A stretch of DNA of 64,000 nucleotides from Burkholderia diffusa (GTDB taxonomy: Bacteria > Pseudomonadota > Gammaproteobacteria > Burkholderiales > Burkholderiaceae), in the NCBI RefSeq assembly GCF_902499115.1, contig NZ_CABVPN010000024.1:1-64000 (forward strand), given 5' to 3'. Each line of letters starts with the position of its first letter. The first letter of the stretch is position 1. This document shows positions 9,228 through 18,747 of this stretch, in pieces. Both the position numbers and the translations under genes were made by a program. Below the pieces are notes generated by a model that searched no databases, was not told where the DNA came from, and saw nothing but the letters and a program-made list of their open reading frames with translations.

Positions 9228-9654
9228 CGGTACGGGTTCCCTCGGTGACTGGATAGCGGGGTAACGCAACGGCGGCAATGGCGGAGATCGATTGGCGGAC
9301 GGCGCGGCGGCGCGTGAAGCCGCCGGCGATCGGTTGCGGTTGCGCACTCGCCTGCCGGTTCGCGGACGTTTGCCGCGCATGCCTGCGCACGCATCGGCAT
9401 TCGAACCGGACCGCACATCCCGGACCGCATGCGGATCCGGTTCCTGCTCGGCGCGAAAGCCCCGCTCCCTTTCAATACCATCGCGAGCCCACAGCGTATG
9501 CGCAATGCACACGCGGCCAAACCATGCAAATCTGATATTCAATTCGGGATTGATTATTTCCATTCCGCATGATCCCGGCGGTAATCTGAGCTCCATTCCC
9601 GCCCCCGCCGGCCGTTGCTGGATGCGTGGGGCCGTCCTTGCATCGGAGACCCAG
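9228..9654. promoter_or_regulatory. Divergent intergenic region of the organosulfur module
   Basis: The 427-nt gap separates the SfnB-like gene from the monooxygenase. Most is GC-rich with no convincing gene. A short AT-rich patch at about 9531-9572 is the likeliest promoter location. I found no good -24/-12 sigma54 site here. Confidence 0.4.
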
Positions 9655-10740
9655 ATGAGCGTCGAATTCATCGGCATGATCCAGAGCCAGAAGCAGTCGG
9701 AAATCCATCCGCCCGCCGGCCCCGTCGTCGACCCCGATTACGTGCGCGACTTCGCCCGCGCACATGAAACGGCCGGCTTCGACCGGATCCTCGTCCCGCA
9801 CCACTCGACCGGCCCGTCCGCGACGCTGACGATCGCGTTCGCCGCCGCCGCGACCGAGCGCATCCACTTCATGCTCGCGCATCGGCCGGGCTTCACCGCG
9901 CCGACGCTCGCCGCGCGGCAGATCGCGACGCTCGATCAGTTCAGCCGCGGCCGGCTCGCCGTGCACTTCATCTCCGGCGGCTCGGACAGCGAGCAGCAGC
10001 GCGACGGCGACTTCCTCGACCACGACGCACGCTACGCACGCACCGACGAATATCTCGGCATCCTGCGCCGCATCTGGACTGAAACGCAGCCGTTCGATCA
10101 CGACGGCGCGCACTACCGCTTCACGCAGGGCTTTTCGGAAGTGAAGCCGTTTCAGCAGCCGCACGTGCCGATCTACTTCGGCGGCGCCTCGGAAGCGGCG
10201 CTGGAAGTCGCCGGCAAGCACGCGGACGTTTATGCGCTGTGGGGCGAATCGCTCGACCAGGTGCGCGACCTGACGACCCGCGTGCGCGCCGAAGCCGCGA
10301 AGCACGGCCGGCAGGTGCGCTTCTCCGTGTCGTTCCGGCCGATCCTCGCGGCGACCGAAGACGAAGCGTGGGCGCGCGCGCACCGGATCCTCGACGAAAC
10401 GCGCCGGGTGCGCGAAGCGGCCGGCCTCGGCACCGGCGGCCCGCAGCAAAGCGAAGGCGCGCGGCGCCTGCTTGCCGCGGCCGAACGCGGCTCGCGCGTC
10501 GACAAGCGGCTGTGGACCGAGATCGCGAAGCTCACCGGCGCACGCTCGAATTCGACCGCGCTGGTCGGCACGCCCGAACAGGTCGCCGACGCGCTGCTCG
10601 ACTACTACGATCTCGGCGTGACGACGTTCCTGATCCGCGGCTTCGATCCGCTCGAAGACGCGATCGACTACGGTCGCGAACTGATTCCGCGCGTGCGCAG
10701 CGCCGTCGCGGCACGCGACGCGGCGCGCCGCGCGGCCTGA
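9655..10740 (+). CDS. LLM-class flavin-dependent alkanesulfonate-type monooxygenase
   Basis: A 361-aa TIM-barrel enzyme of the bacterial luciferase-like family, closest in appearance to SsuD, which uses FMNH2 and O2 to release sulfite from alkanesulfonates. Visible family signatures are HHSTGPSATLTIA near residue 45, FMLAHRPGF near 75, DQFSRGRLAVHFISGG near 100 and YFGGASEAALEVAGKHAD near 175. No flavin reductase partner is nearby. First gene of a plus-strand cluster containing a class II aldolase and transporter remnants. The exact organosulfur substrate is not deducible. Confidence 0.87.
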   Translation: MSVEFIGMIQSQKQSEIHPPAGPVVDPDYVRDFARAHETAGFDRILVPHHSTGPSATLTIAFAAAATERIHFMLAHRPGFTAPTLAARQIATLDQFSRGRLAVHFISGGSDSEQQRDGDFLDHDARYARTDEYLGILRRIWTETQPFDHDGAHYRFTQGFSEVKPFQQPHVPIYFGGASEAALEVAGKHADVYALWGESLDQVRDLTTRVRAEAAKHGRQVRFSVSFRPILAATEDEAWARAHRILDETRRVREAAGLGTGGPQQSEGARRLLAAAERGSRVDKRLWTEIAKLTGARSNSTALVGTPEQVADALLDYYDLGVTTFLIRGFDPLEDAIDYGRELIPRVRSAVAARDAARRAA

Positions 10741-10760
10741 CCCAAAGGGAGACGCCGACC

Positions 10761-11606
10761 ATGTCCGCCGTCCTGGCTTCGTCATCGCCCGCACGCACCG
10801 CGTCGGGCCTCGTCCTCGCCGACACGCCGCGCCAGCATTTCTGGTTCGACCCGCCCGCGCCGCGCGTCGACGTCGCCGCCGAGCGCCGCCACCGGCAGGA
10901 GCGGCTCGCGGCCGCGTTCCGCCTGTTCGCGCGCTTCGGCTTCGCGTCGGGCCTCGCCGGCCACATCACCGCGCGCGACCCCGAACTGCCCGACCACTTC
11001 TGGGTGAATCCGCTCGGCGTGCATTTCTCGCGGATCAAGGTATCGGACCTGCTGCTCGTCAACGCACGCGGCGAAACCGCGATCGGCAACCGGCCGCTGA
11101 ACAAGGCCGCGTTCGCGATCCACGCGGCGATTCACGACGCGCATCCGCACATCGTCGCCGCCGCGCACACGCATTCGACCTACGGCAAGGCGTGGTCGAC
11201 GCTCGGCCGCCCGCTCGATCCACTGACGCAGGACGCGTGCGTGTTCTACGAGGATCACGCGCTGTTCGACGACTTCACGGGCATGGTCGTCGACACGAGC
11301 GAAGGCGCACGGATCGCGGGCGCGCTCGCGAAGCCCGACGGCACCACGCACAAGGGCGTGATCCTGAAGAACCACGGCATCCTGACGGCCGGCCCGACGG
11401 TCGAGGCCGCCGCGTGGTGGTACATCGCGCTCGACAACGCCGCGCACACGCAGTTGCTGGCCGAAGCGGCCGGCGCGCCGCAACCGATCGATCACGCGAC
11501 CGCGCGACACACGCACGGCCAGATCGGTGGCCCTGACGGCGCATTGCACGCGTTCGACAGCCTGTTCGCAGGCGTCGTCGCCGACGAACCCGACCTGCTC
11601 GACTGA
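10761..11606 (+). CDS. Class II aldolase/adducin family protein
   Basis: A 281-aa protein of the FucA/AraD zinc aldolase-epimerase fold. Metal ligands are visible: HTHSTYGKAW gives two His, and KNHGILTAG carries the conserved NHG. The catalytic region ASGLAGHITARDP and a metal-binding Glu or Asp are in the expected order. The ATG follows AAAGGGAGACGCCGACC. It sits 20 nt after the SsuD-like gene and 36 nt before a binding-protein gene, so it probably cleaves or processes the carbonyl product left after desulfonation (inference). Confidence 0.85.
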   Translation: MSAVLASSSPARTASGLVLADTPRQHFWFDPPAPRVDVAAERRHRQERLAAAFRLFARFGFASGLAGHITARDPELPDHFWVNPLGVHFSRIKVSDLLLVNARGETAIGNRPLNKAAFAIHAAIHDAHPHIVAAAHTHSTYGKAWSTLGRPLDPLTQDACVFYEDHALFDDFTGMVVDTSEGARIAGALAKPDGTTHKGVILKNHGILTAGPTVEAAAWWYIALDNAAHTQLLAEAAGAPQPIDHATARHTHGQIGGPDGALHAFDSLFAGVVADEPDLLD

Positions 11607-11642
11607 ACGCCCTTGCGCACGACCGGAACCGGAGACCACACG

Positions 11643-12410
11643 ATGACCGATACCACCGCCCCCGCGCCGACCAGCGCCCATGACGACAAGCGCCGCCGGC
11701 TGCTGCGCGCGGCCGGCGCCGCCGCGCTCGCCGCGCCGGCGATCACGCTGGGCCGCAACGCATGGTCCGCGCCACCGCTGAAGAAGCTCACGTTCGCGTG
11801 GAACCAGAACGCGTTCTGCCTGACGCCGATCGTCGTCGCGCAGGAGAACGGCTTCTTCGAGAAGAACGGACTGAAGGTCGAGCTGATCAATTACAGCGGA
11901 TCGACCGATCAGTTGCTCGAATCGATCGCGACCGGCAAGGCCGACGCGGCGGTCGGGATGATCCACCGCTGGCTGAAGCCGCTCGAAGCCGGCTTCGACG
12001 TGAAGATCATCGGCAGCTCGCACGGCGGCTGCGTGCGGCTGCTCGGCGCGAAGACGGCCGGCGTGACGACGCTGCAGGCGCTGAAGGGCAAGACGGTCGG
12101 CGTCAGCGATCTCGCGGCGCCCGGCAAGCACTTCTTCTCGATCCTGCTCGCGAAGAACGGCATCGATCCCGAACGCGACATCACGTGGCGGCAGTATCCG
12201 GCCGATCTGCTCGGCGTCGCGGTCGACAAGGGCGAGATCCAGGCGATCGCCGACGGCGACCCGAATCTCTATCTCCTCGAGAAGCGCAGCAACGGCGCGT
12301 ATACGGAACTCGCGACGAACCTGTCCGGCGAATACGCGCGCAAGGTGTGCTGCGTGATCGGCGCGCGCGGCGACCTCGTGCGCAACGACCGGCCGGCGGC
12401 CGCCGCGTGA
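11643..12410 (+). pseudogene. NitT/TauT-type substrate-binding protein, C-terminally truncated
   Basis: The 255-aa product starts with a Tat-like signal (KRRRLLRAAGAAALAAP) and has the SsuA-type domain (LTFAWNQNAFCLTPIVVAQENGFF). It stops right after RNDRPAAAA, where intact family members continue for roughly 60-80 residues with the last lobe helices. The stop overlaps the start of an ATPase gene that itself lacks its first strand, and no permease gene lies between. I read this as the left edge of a deletion. A short but functional variant is possible but unlikely. Confidence 0.72.
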
Positions 12411-13140
12411 GCCATGCGTTTGACGGCCCCGGCGGCCCGCTGCCGGTGCTCGACGACGTCACGCTGTCGGTCGCGGCCGGCGAATTCGTCGCGCTGCTCG
12501 GCCCGAGCGGCTGCGGAAAATCGACGCTGCTGCGGCTCGTCGCGGGCCTCGACGCCGCGCGACAAGGCGCAATCGTGCAGGACGGCGTGCCGATCGAAAG
12601 GCCCGATCCGTCGCGCATCGTCGTGTTCCAGGATCCGACGCTCTACCCGTGGCGCCGCGTGCGCGCGAACGTCGCGCTCGGCCTCGAGGCGCGTGGCGTG
12701 GCGTGGCGCGCACCGCGCAGCATCGCGTCGACGATGCGCTCGCGCGCGTCGGCCTTCAGGAATTCTCGAACGTGTTTCCGCATCAGCTGTCGGGCGGGAT
12801 GGCGCAGCGTGTCGCGCTCGCCCGCGCGCTCGTCAACGATCCGCGCCTGCTGATCCTCGACGAGCCGCTTGGCAAGCTCGATTCGCTGACGCAGTTGACG
12901 ATGCAGGCCGAGTTGACCGCGCTGTGGCAACGCGACGGGTTCTCCGCGCTGCTCGTCACGCACGATGTCGAGGAAGCGCTGTTTCTCGCGCAACGCGTGA
13001 TCGTGTTCGGGCCGCGTCCCGCGCGGATCGTCGCGGAACTGCGTGTCGACCTGCCCTATCCGCGCCATCGCGGCGACCCGCGTCTCGCCGAACTGCGCCA
13101 CGAAGCGCTGCGGCATCTCGGACTCGATTCGAGCTGGTAG
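12407..13140 (+). pseudogene. ABC transporter ATPase (SsuB-like), N-truncated and frameshifted
   Basis: The reading begins at a GTG overlapping the previous stop (VSHAFDGPGGPLPVLDD), lacking about ten N-terminal residues. Walker A GPSGCGKST is in one frame. After VALGLEARGV the sequence continues only in another frame, with signature LSGGMAQRVALARAL, Walker B LLILDEPL and the H-loop VTHDVEEAL. At the break the pentamer CGTGG occurs three times (12692-12706). Removing one copy restores a continuous frame of about 242 residues. The gene is thus disrupted, or switchable by slippage at the repeat. Confidence 0.8.
12692..12706 (+). repeat. Triple CGTGG tandem repeat causing a frameshift
   Basis: Three perfect CGTGG copies in tandem sit exactly where the ATPase frame breaks. 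Two copies would leave the gene in frame. Only three copies exist, so a slippage indel fixed once is more likely than an active phase-variation tract. Confidence 0.75.
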
Positions 13141-13190
13141 ATGCCGGGTGCCTCCAGCGGGATGGCCCGCGCACGGCAAAGGCCGCGCCG

Positions 13191-14372
13191 ATGAATGCAC
13201 CGCCGTTCGCCGACTGGGCGCTCCTGTTCCTGCAACTGCTGTATCGCGCGCAGATCGCGTTCGCCCGGGCACTGCATGCGGCCGGCCTGACCGGGGACGC
13301 CGACGGACAGGCTGCGTGGCCCTGGGCGCATCGGATCGCCCTTGAAACGCTGCGCATCGATGCCGGGCTCACGCGACAGCTTGCGTTCGCCTGCGCGGCA
13401 ACCGCGCTCGCCGTAGCGCTGGTCTGCATCGCGCTCGTTTCGCGCAAGTGGCGAGCGGCGTCGGCAATCGCCGCATTGGCGGTCGCGTGGTTCGCGCCGT
13501 GGCCACCGGCGTCGCTGTGGCTCGCGCCCGCGGTGCCGACCAGTTTCCAGCGCAACCCCGCGCCGCTTTCCGTCGCCAACGTGATGCGCGGTGCGCACCT
13601 GTATGCGCGGCATTGCGCGGCGTGTCACGGCGCGGACGGCCGCGGCGAAGGACCGCTCGCGGCAACGCTCGCGCATTGGCCGCCGACCTTCGCGGGCGCG
13701 CTGCTCGCCCGCCGGCTCGAAGGCGAACTGTACTGGCGCGTGCGGCACGGTACGCACGACGCGCGCGGCGCGTCGTCGATGCCGGGCTTTGCCGCGACGC
13801 TCGGCCCCGGCGACACGTGGGCCGTGCTCGCTTACCTGAAGGCGCTGTCGGCCGGCAGCGGCGCGCAGGCGGAAGGTGCGTGGCCCGTGCCCGTTCCGCT
13901 GCCTACGCTCGACGTGCGTTGCGGCGGCGCCGCGCCGCAGCCGCTCGAGCGCTGGCGCGAAGGCCAGCGCGTGCGCATCGTTGCGCTCGCGCCGGGCAGC
14001 GCGCCGCCGACGGAGGATCCGCGCTGGCAGACGCTGCTCGTCACCGCCGACGACACGCCCGCGCCACCGGCCACCGGCTCGCGCGCGAACTGCGTCGCGT
14101 CGACGCCCGGCGCATGGCAAGCGTTCGCGACGATCGCTGGCGTGTCGCCCGAGACGTTCGGCGGCACGCAACTGCTTGCCGACCGGCGCGGCTGGCTACG
14201 GGCGCGCGCGTTGCCTGGCAGCGCGGGCTGGTCGGCCGATGATTTGTTGTGCCGCTCGGATGCGACCGCACGGCCTTCCGCCGCCCCCGCGAACGTCGAT
14301 CCGCTGACCGCGCTGCTGCTGCGTGTGGACGCTGAACCGGTGCGCGACGTGCAGGCCGGGCTTGCGCATTGA
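13191..14372 (+). CDS. Membrane-anchored monohaem cytochrome c
   Basis: A 393-aa protein with two probable membrane helices (~64-84, ~90-110) followed by a periplasmic c-type cytochrome domain. Haem attachment motif CAACH at Cys142-His146, and the axial Met is probably in SSMPGF. The C-terminal half (~230-393) is not recognised. It lies between the broken ATPase and a second binding protein on the same strand, so it may receive electrons from a dehydrogenase in this sulfur module, but no partner is evident. The ATG at 13191 gives a sensible N-terminal helix. Confidence 0.78.
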   Translation: MNAPPFADWALLFLQLLYRAQIAFARALHAAGLTGDADGQAAWPWAHRIALETLRIDAGLTRQLAFACAATALAVALVCIALVSRKWRAASAIAALAVAWFAPWPPASLWLAPAVPTSFQRNPAPLSVANVMRGAHLYARHCAACHGADGRGEGPLAATLAHWPPTFAGALLARRLEGELYWRVRHGTHDARGASSMPGFAATLGPGDTWAVLAYLKALSAGSGAQAEGAWPVPVPLPTLDVRCGGAAPQPLERWREGQRVRIVALAPGSAPPTEDPRWQTLLVTADDTPAPPATGSRANCVASTPGAWQAFATIAGVSPETFGGTQLLADRRGWLRARALPGSAGWSADDLLCRSDATARPSAAPANVDPLTALLLRVDAEPVRDVQAGLAH

Positions 14373-14410
14373 ATCTCTGAACCGTTTCCTCCAATCGACC
14401 GAACTTCACG

Positions 14411-15370
14411 ATGAATCCGACCCGACGCCACTTCCTCGCGCAAGCGAGCGCCCTCGCCGCCGCCACCGTCGGCGTGGCTCCGACCGCATTGCACGCGCAA
14501 TCGGGCACGCGACCGCTGCTGCGTGCCGGCGACCAAAAGGGCGGGCTGCGCGCGCTGCTCGAAGCGGCCGGCGAACTGAACGGCCTCGCTTACGACATCG
14601 CATGGACCGAATTCCCGGCCGCCGCGCCACTGGCCGAAGCGCTGAACGCGGCGGCCGTCGACTGCGGACCGATCGGCGACGCGCCGGTGATCTTCGCGCT
14701 CGCATCGGGTGCGCGCATCAAGGTGATCGGCGCGAACCGGTCCGACCCGTACGGCACCGCCTTGCTCGTGCGGCCCGATGCGACGCTGAAGGACGCCGCC
14801 GACCTGAAAGGCAAGCGCATTGGCACCACGCGCGGCTCGATCGGCCATTTCGTCACGCTGAAGGCGCTCGAAGCCGCAGCCCTGCCGCCCGATGCCGTAT
14901 CGTTCCGCTTTCTGCCGCCGGCCGACACGATGCTTGCGCTCGCAACCGGTTCGATCGACGCGTGGGCGACGTGGGAACCCTATACCGCGCTCGCCGAAAC
15001 GAGCGGCCGCGCACGCGTGCTCGTCAACGGCCGCGGCCTGTGGTCGGGCCTCAGCTACGTCGCGGCGACCGACGCGGCGATCGCGTCGAAGCGCGACGTG
15101 CTGCGCGACTTCCTGCAACGCGTCGTGCGCGCGCAGGCCTGGTCGTACCGGCACGTCGACGCGTATTCCGCGACGCTCGCGCGCATCGTCGGCATCCCGC
15201 CGGCTGCCGCGAAGCTGCAGTTCGAGCGCCGCAACACGCGGTGGCTGCCGATCGACGCGACGGTGATCGCCGGGCAACAACGCACGGCCGACTTCTACCT
15301 GAAGGCCGGGCTGCTGCGCCAGCCGCTCGACGTGCGCACGACCTTCGACCTCGGCTTTCCGCTGGCGTGA
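14411..15370 (+). CDS. Sulfonate-type ABC substrate-binding protein (SsuA-like)
   Basis: A 319-aa periplasmic binding protein with a twin-arginine-like signal (TRRHFLAQASALAAATVG, cleaved after HAQ). SsuA landmarks are GDQKGGLRALLEAAG near residue 40, AEALNAAAVDCGPIGDAP, LKGKRIGTTRGSIGHF and ALATGSIDAWATWEPY. Length is normal, in contrast to the truncated binding protein upstream. No permease is linked, so it must use an unlinked one or be orphaned by the deletion upstream. Confidence 0.86.
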   Translation: MNPTRRHFLAQASALAAATVGVAPTALHAQSGTRPLLRAGDQKGGLRALLEAAGELNGLAYDIAWTEFPAAAPLAEALNAAAVDCGPIGDAPVIFALASGARIKVIGANRSDPYGTALLVRPDATLKDAADLKGKRIGTTRGSIGHFVTLKALEAAALPPDAVSFRFLPPADTMLALATGSIDAWATWEPYTALAETSGRARVLVNGRGLWSGLSYVAATDAAIASKRDVLRDFLQRVVRAQAWSYRHVDAYSATLARIVGIPPAAAKLQFERRNTRWLPIDATVIAGQQRTADFYLKAGLLRQPLDVRTTFDLGFPLA

Positions 15371-15467
15371 CCGGCCGCGCGGCGCGGCGGCCTGCAACCG
15401 CCCAAACGGCTTTCGCATGATCTGGCACAATCGCGATTCGACCATCCCGCCTTCGTCAGCCAGCGTC

Positions 15468-16334
15468 ATGCCAGCCATCTCCGAACTCTTCGTCTACCCG
15501 ATCAAATCCTGCGCCGGCATCGCGCTGTCGCGCGCACAGCTGCTCGAAACGGGCCTCGCGTACGACCGCCACTGGCTGATCACCACCCCGGACGGGATGA
15601 TGATCACGCAGCGCACGCACCCGCGCCTCGCGCTGATCCGCACCGCGCTCGAGCACGATGCGCTGGTGCTGAATGCGCCGGGCATGCCCGAGATCCGTAC
15701 GCCGCTCGACGGCGATGCAACACCCGCCACGCCGAAGATGGCCGCGACGGTCTGGCGCGACACCGTCGACGCGATCGACACGGGCGCCGAGACGGCCGCG
15801 TGGCTCACCGAATTCCTCGGCATGCCGTTGAAGCTCGCGCGCTTCGGTGCCGAGTCGCGCCGTGGCTGCAACCGCAAATGGACCGGCGACATCGACACGC
15901 ACACGCAGTTCGCGGACGGCTACCCGCTGCTCGTGATCGGCCAGTCGTCGCTCGACGACCTGAACGCGAAGCTCGTCGCGAAAGGCGCGCCGGCGATTCC
16001 GATGAACCGCTTCCGCCCGAACATCGTCGTGTCGGATCTCGATGCGTACGAAGAGGATTTCGTCGAGCATCTCGACGCGGAAGGCGCGACGCGCGTGCGG
16101 TTGCGCCTCGTGAAGCTGTGCACGCGCTGCCCGATGCCGACGATCGACCAGGTGACCGGCGCGCCGGATCCGGCATGGCCGCACGAGCCGACCGACACGA
16201 TGCAGACCTATCGCGCGCATCCGAACTACGACGACGCGCTGACATTCGGCATCAACGCAATCGTCGTCGAAGGCGCGGGCGCGTGGCTCGAAGTCGGGCA
16301 GTCGCTCGAAGCGGAGATCGGGTTCGGCGACTGA
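15468..16334 (+). CDS. MOSC domain-containing protein (YcbX/mARC-like)
   Basis: A 288-aa protein with the MOSC N-terminal beta-barrel (ISELFVYPIKSCAGIALSRA) and the C-terminal MOSC domain carrying the conserved Cys in KLCTRCPMPTID. Relatives bind molybdenum cofactor and reduce N-hydroxylated compounds, or act as sulfur carriers. No C-terminal ferredoxin domain is present, so a separate reductase would be needed. The upstream in-frame ATG at 15417 adds a non-conserved leader; MPAISELF is preferred. Converges on the sensor kinase gene. Confidence 0.88.
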   Translation: MPAISELFVYPIKSCAGIALSRAQLLETGLAYDRHWLITTPDGMMITQRTHPRLALIRTALEHDALVLNAPGMPEIRTPLDGDATPATPKMAATVWRDTVDAIDTGAETAAWLTEFLGMPLKLARFGAESRRGCNRKWTGDIDTHTQFADGYPLLVIGQSSLDDLNAKLVAKGAPAIPMNRFRPNIVVSDLDAYEEDFVEHLDAEGATRVRLRLVKLCTRCPMPTIDQVTGAPDPAWPHEPTDTMQTYRAHPNYDDALTFGINAIVVEGAGAWLEVGQSLEAEIGFGD

Positions 16335-16422
16335 GCGGATCGGTCGAAGCGGCGGACGGCATATCGTTTCCGTCGCCGCCCTCCGCCGCCATTCACCTCG
16401 GTTGCGTCGATTGCCGAGCCTG

Positions 16423-17823
16423 CTACCGCGCCGCCCGAACCGTCGGCAGCATCACCGTCACGATCAGCCCGCCGCCCGCCGCATCGGAGAGCGTCACGCT
16501 GCCCTGATGCACGCGCGCGATTTCCCGCACGATCGACAACCCGAGCCCGGTGCCTTCGACCGTCTGCGTCTTGCTGCCACGATGGAAGCGCTCGAACACC
16601 GCGTCGCGCTCACCGGCCGGAATGCCCGGCCCGTTGTCGATCACGTCGAGCCGCGCATGCTCGCCGTCGCGCGACACGCGCACCGTGATTACCGCGCGGT
16701 CGCCCGAATAACGGATCGCGTTGTCGATCAGGTTGCCGATCATTTCGCCGAGCAGGTCCGGTTGACCGTGCACGTCGACGTCGGCCTCGTGCTCGAAGCC
16801 GAGATCGATGTCGCGCGCCCGCGCCACCGGGGACCAGTCGAGCGTCACGCTGCGCGCCAGCCGATGCAACGCGACCGGCTGGTGGGCGACCGCAAGGCCG
16901 CTGTCCGAATCGAGCCGCGACAGCGACAGCAGCTGCTGGATGATCTTCGCGGCCTGCCGCACCGCACCGTTCACGCGCCGCAAGTGCACATTCACGCGCG
17001 GCTGCTCGTCCGGCCGCAATGCCAGTTCGACGCCGGCCTGCACCGCCGCGAGCGGCGTCTTCAGCTGATGGGCCGCGTCCGCGAAGAAACGCCGCCGCGC
17101 GACCTGCATCTGCTGCGTGCGGCCGATGTACTGGTTGATCGACTCGACGAGCGGCGCGAGCTCGCTCGGCATGCCGCCGGTGTCGAGCGGCGTCGGATCG
17201 CCGTCGGTACGCGCGGCGACCTTCGCGGACAACCGGTTCAATGGCCGCAGCCCGCGCCCGACGCCGAGCCACACGATCCCGAGCGCGAGCACGACAAGCA
17301 GTCCTTCCTGCAGCAGCGAGCCCATCAGGATTTCGCGCGCGAGCGCCTGGCGTCCCTCGATCGTTTCGCCGACCATCACCCACACGATGCGCGTCTGCGC
17401 GGTCGGCACGTCGTGCACCGGCACGCGCAACGCGGCCATGCGCAGCTGCTCGCCGCGATAGACGACGTTGTAGTAGCGCGTGACGAACAGCGCGCCGTCA
17501 CCCGGCGGCAGCGGCAGGTCCGGATAGCCGGTGATCGTGTGGCCGTTGTCCTCGCGGATCAGGTAGTAGATCTTGCCGCCGTCGCCCGACTCGAACATCT
17601 CGAGCGCGAGATACGGCAGGTCGACCTCGATCTCACCGTCGTTGAGCCGAACGCCTTCGCGGATCGACTTCAGCGACGACGACAGCGTGCGGTCGAACGC
17701 GACGTGCGCGGCGCTCATCGCGCGCTGGTACGTGAGCCACGAGTCGAGCGCGAGCAGCCCGAGCAGCGGCAGCAGCAGCCACAGCGCGACTTGCGTGCGC
17801 AGGTTCGGTCGGCGGATCATCAT
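16423..17823 (-). CDS. Sensor histidine kinase (TctE/QseC-like)
   Basis: A 466-aa inner-membrane kinase: helix at ~12-28, periplasmic sensor ~30-167, second helix ~168-188, HAMP, dimerisation domain with phospho-acceptor His252 (ADAAHQLKTPL), then ATPase motifs (GNLIDNAIRYS, DNGPGIP, GTGLGLSIV). The periplasmic part has the TctE-type fold pattern (SLKSIREGV...PYLALEMFES). Start ATG at 17823 (MMIRR). It lies 124 nt downstream of its response regulator, which is divergent from an ABC transporter operon that the pair probably controls. Confidence 0.9.
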   Translation of the reverse strand: MMIRRPNLRTQVALWLLLPLLGLLALDSWLTYQRAMSAAHVAFDRTLSSSLKSIREGVRLNDGEIEVDLPYLALEMFESGDGGKIYYLIREDNGHTITGYPDLPLPPGDGALFVTRYYNVVYRGEQLRMAALRVPVHDVPTAQTRIVWVMVGETIEGRQALAREILMGSLLQEGLLVVLALGIVWLGVGRGLRPLNRLSAKVAARTDGDPTPLDTGGMPSELAPLVESINQYIGRTQQMQVARRRFFADAAHQLKTPLAAVQAGVELALRPDEQPRVNVHLRRVNGAVRQAAKIIQQLLSLSRLDSDSGLAVAHQPVALHRLARSVTLDWSPVARARDIDLGFEHEADVDVHGQPDLLGEMIGNLIDNAIRYSGDRAVITVRVSRDGEHARLDVIDNGPGIPAGERDAVFERFHRGSKTQTVEGTGLGLSIVREIARVHQGSVTLSDAAGGGLIVTVMLPTVRAAR

Positions 17824-17947
17824 GTCTCCCGCCGGGCCGCCCCAGGCACGGCATGCGCCCCCTCGGAAGGCAGCGGACGTGTCGATCCGGCATTGCGCTT
17901 CAGCGCGCACTCCGGTCCCGTGCAAAGCCAGCGAGCGTGGGATGGGT

Positions 17948-18622
17948 TCATCCGGCGGCCTTCGCTTCGAGCAGATACCCGAGCCCCCGCAGCGTGACGA
18001 TCGCGACGCCGGTGTTTTCCAGCTTCTTGCGCAGCCGGTACACGTAGATCTCGATCGCGTCCGCGTTGACCGACTCGTCGAGCCCGAAGATTTTCTCCGA
18101 CAGCGTCTCCTTGTTGATCGCGCGACCGTTGCGCAGGATCAGCACCTCCAGCACCGAGCGCTCGCGCGGCGTGAGCGGCAGCGCTTCGCCGGCGAGGTGG
18201 AAGCTGCGGTCGATACTGTCATACGAAAGCGGCCCGCATGCGACCCGCGAATGCTCGTGGCCGAGGCTGCGCCGGATCAGCGCGCGGGCACGCGCCTCCA
18301 GCTCGGTCAGTTCGAACGGCTTCGCGAGATAGTCGTCGGCCCCGAGATCGAGCCCCTTCACGCGGTCCTCGACCGAGCCGTGCGCGGTCAGGATCAGCAC
18401 CGGCACGGGATTGCGGCGCGCGCGCAACCGCCGCAGCACCTCGAGCCCGTCGAGCTTCGGCAGCCCGAGATCGAGGATCACCAGCGCGTAGTCCTGCGTG
18501 CGCAGCACGTGATCCGCCGCCTCCCCGTCCGCCATGTGATCGACCGCGAAGCGCGCGGCGCTCAGCGCGTCGTTCAGCGACTGCGCCAAGTTCGGGTTGT
18601 CTTCTACGAGCAGCACACGCAT
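17948..18622 (-). CDS. OmpR-family response regulator (TctD-like)
   Basis: A 224-aa regulator with a receiver domain (phospho-acceptor Asp51 in LVILDLGLP, acidic pocket EDN at 7-9, Lys in AKPF) and a C-terminal winged helix (~130-220, LTPRERSVLEVLILRNGRAINKETL split over the recognition region). The ATG at 18622 is preferred over an upstream start that would add nine residues. It shares a 125-nt divergent promoter region with the FbpA-like binding-protein gene. Confidence 0.92.
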   Translation of the reverse strand: MRVLLVEDNPNLAQSLNDALSAARFAVDHMADGEAADHVLRTQDYALVILDLGLPKLDGLEVLRRLRARRNPVPVLILTAHGSVEDRVKGLDLGADDYLAKPFELTELEARARALIRRSLGHEHSRVACGPLSYDSIDRSFHLAGEALPLTPRERSVLEVLILRNGRAINKETLSEKIFGLDESVNADAIEIYVYRLRKKLENTGVAIVTLRGLGYLLEAKAAG

Positions 18623-18747
18623 GGGGACCTCGGGAAATCCATGACACAAAGGACGCTATTGTGAACCGAAATGAAAGCAGGCTGAAAGTGCCTCGCAATT
18701 AACATCCGCGTCACTCGAACAACACACACGCATCACTGGAGGAAGAC

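Noticed and set aside
12692..12706. Phase-variable switch at CGTGG x3
   Set aside because: Three copies are too few for a typical hypermutable tract, and the rest of the transporter is also damaged, so a fixed indel is more likely.
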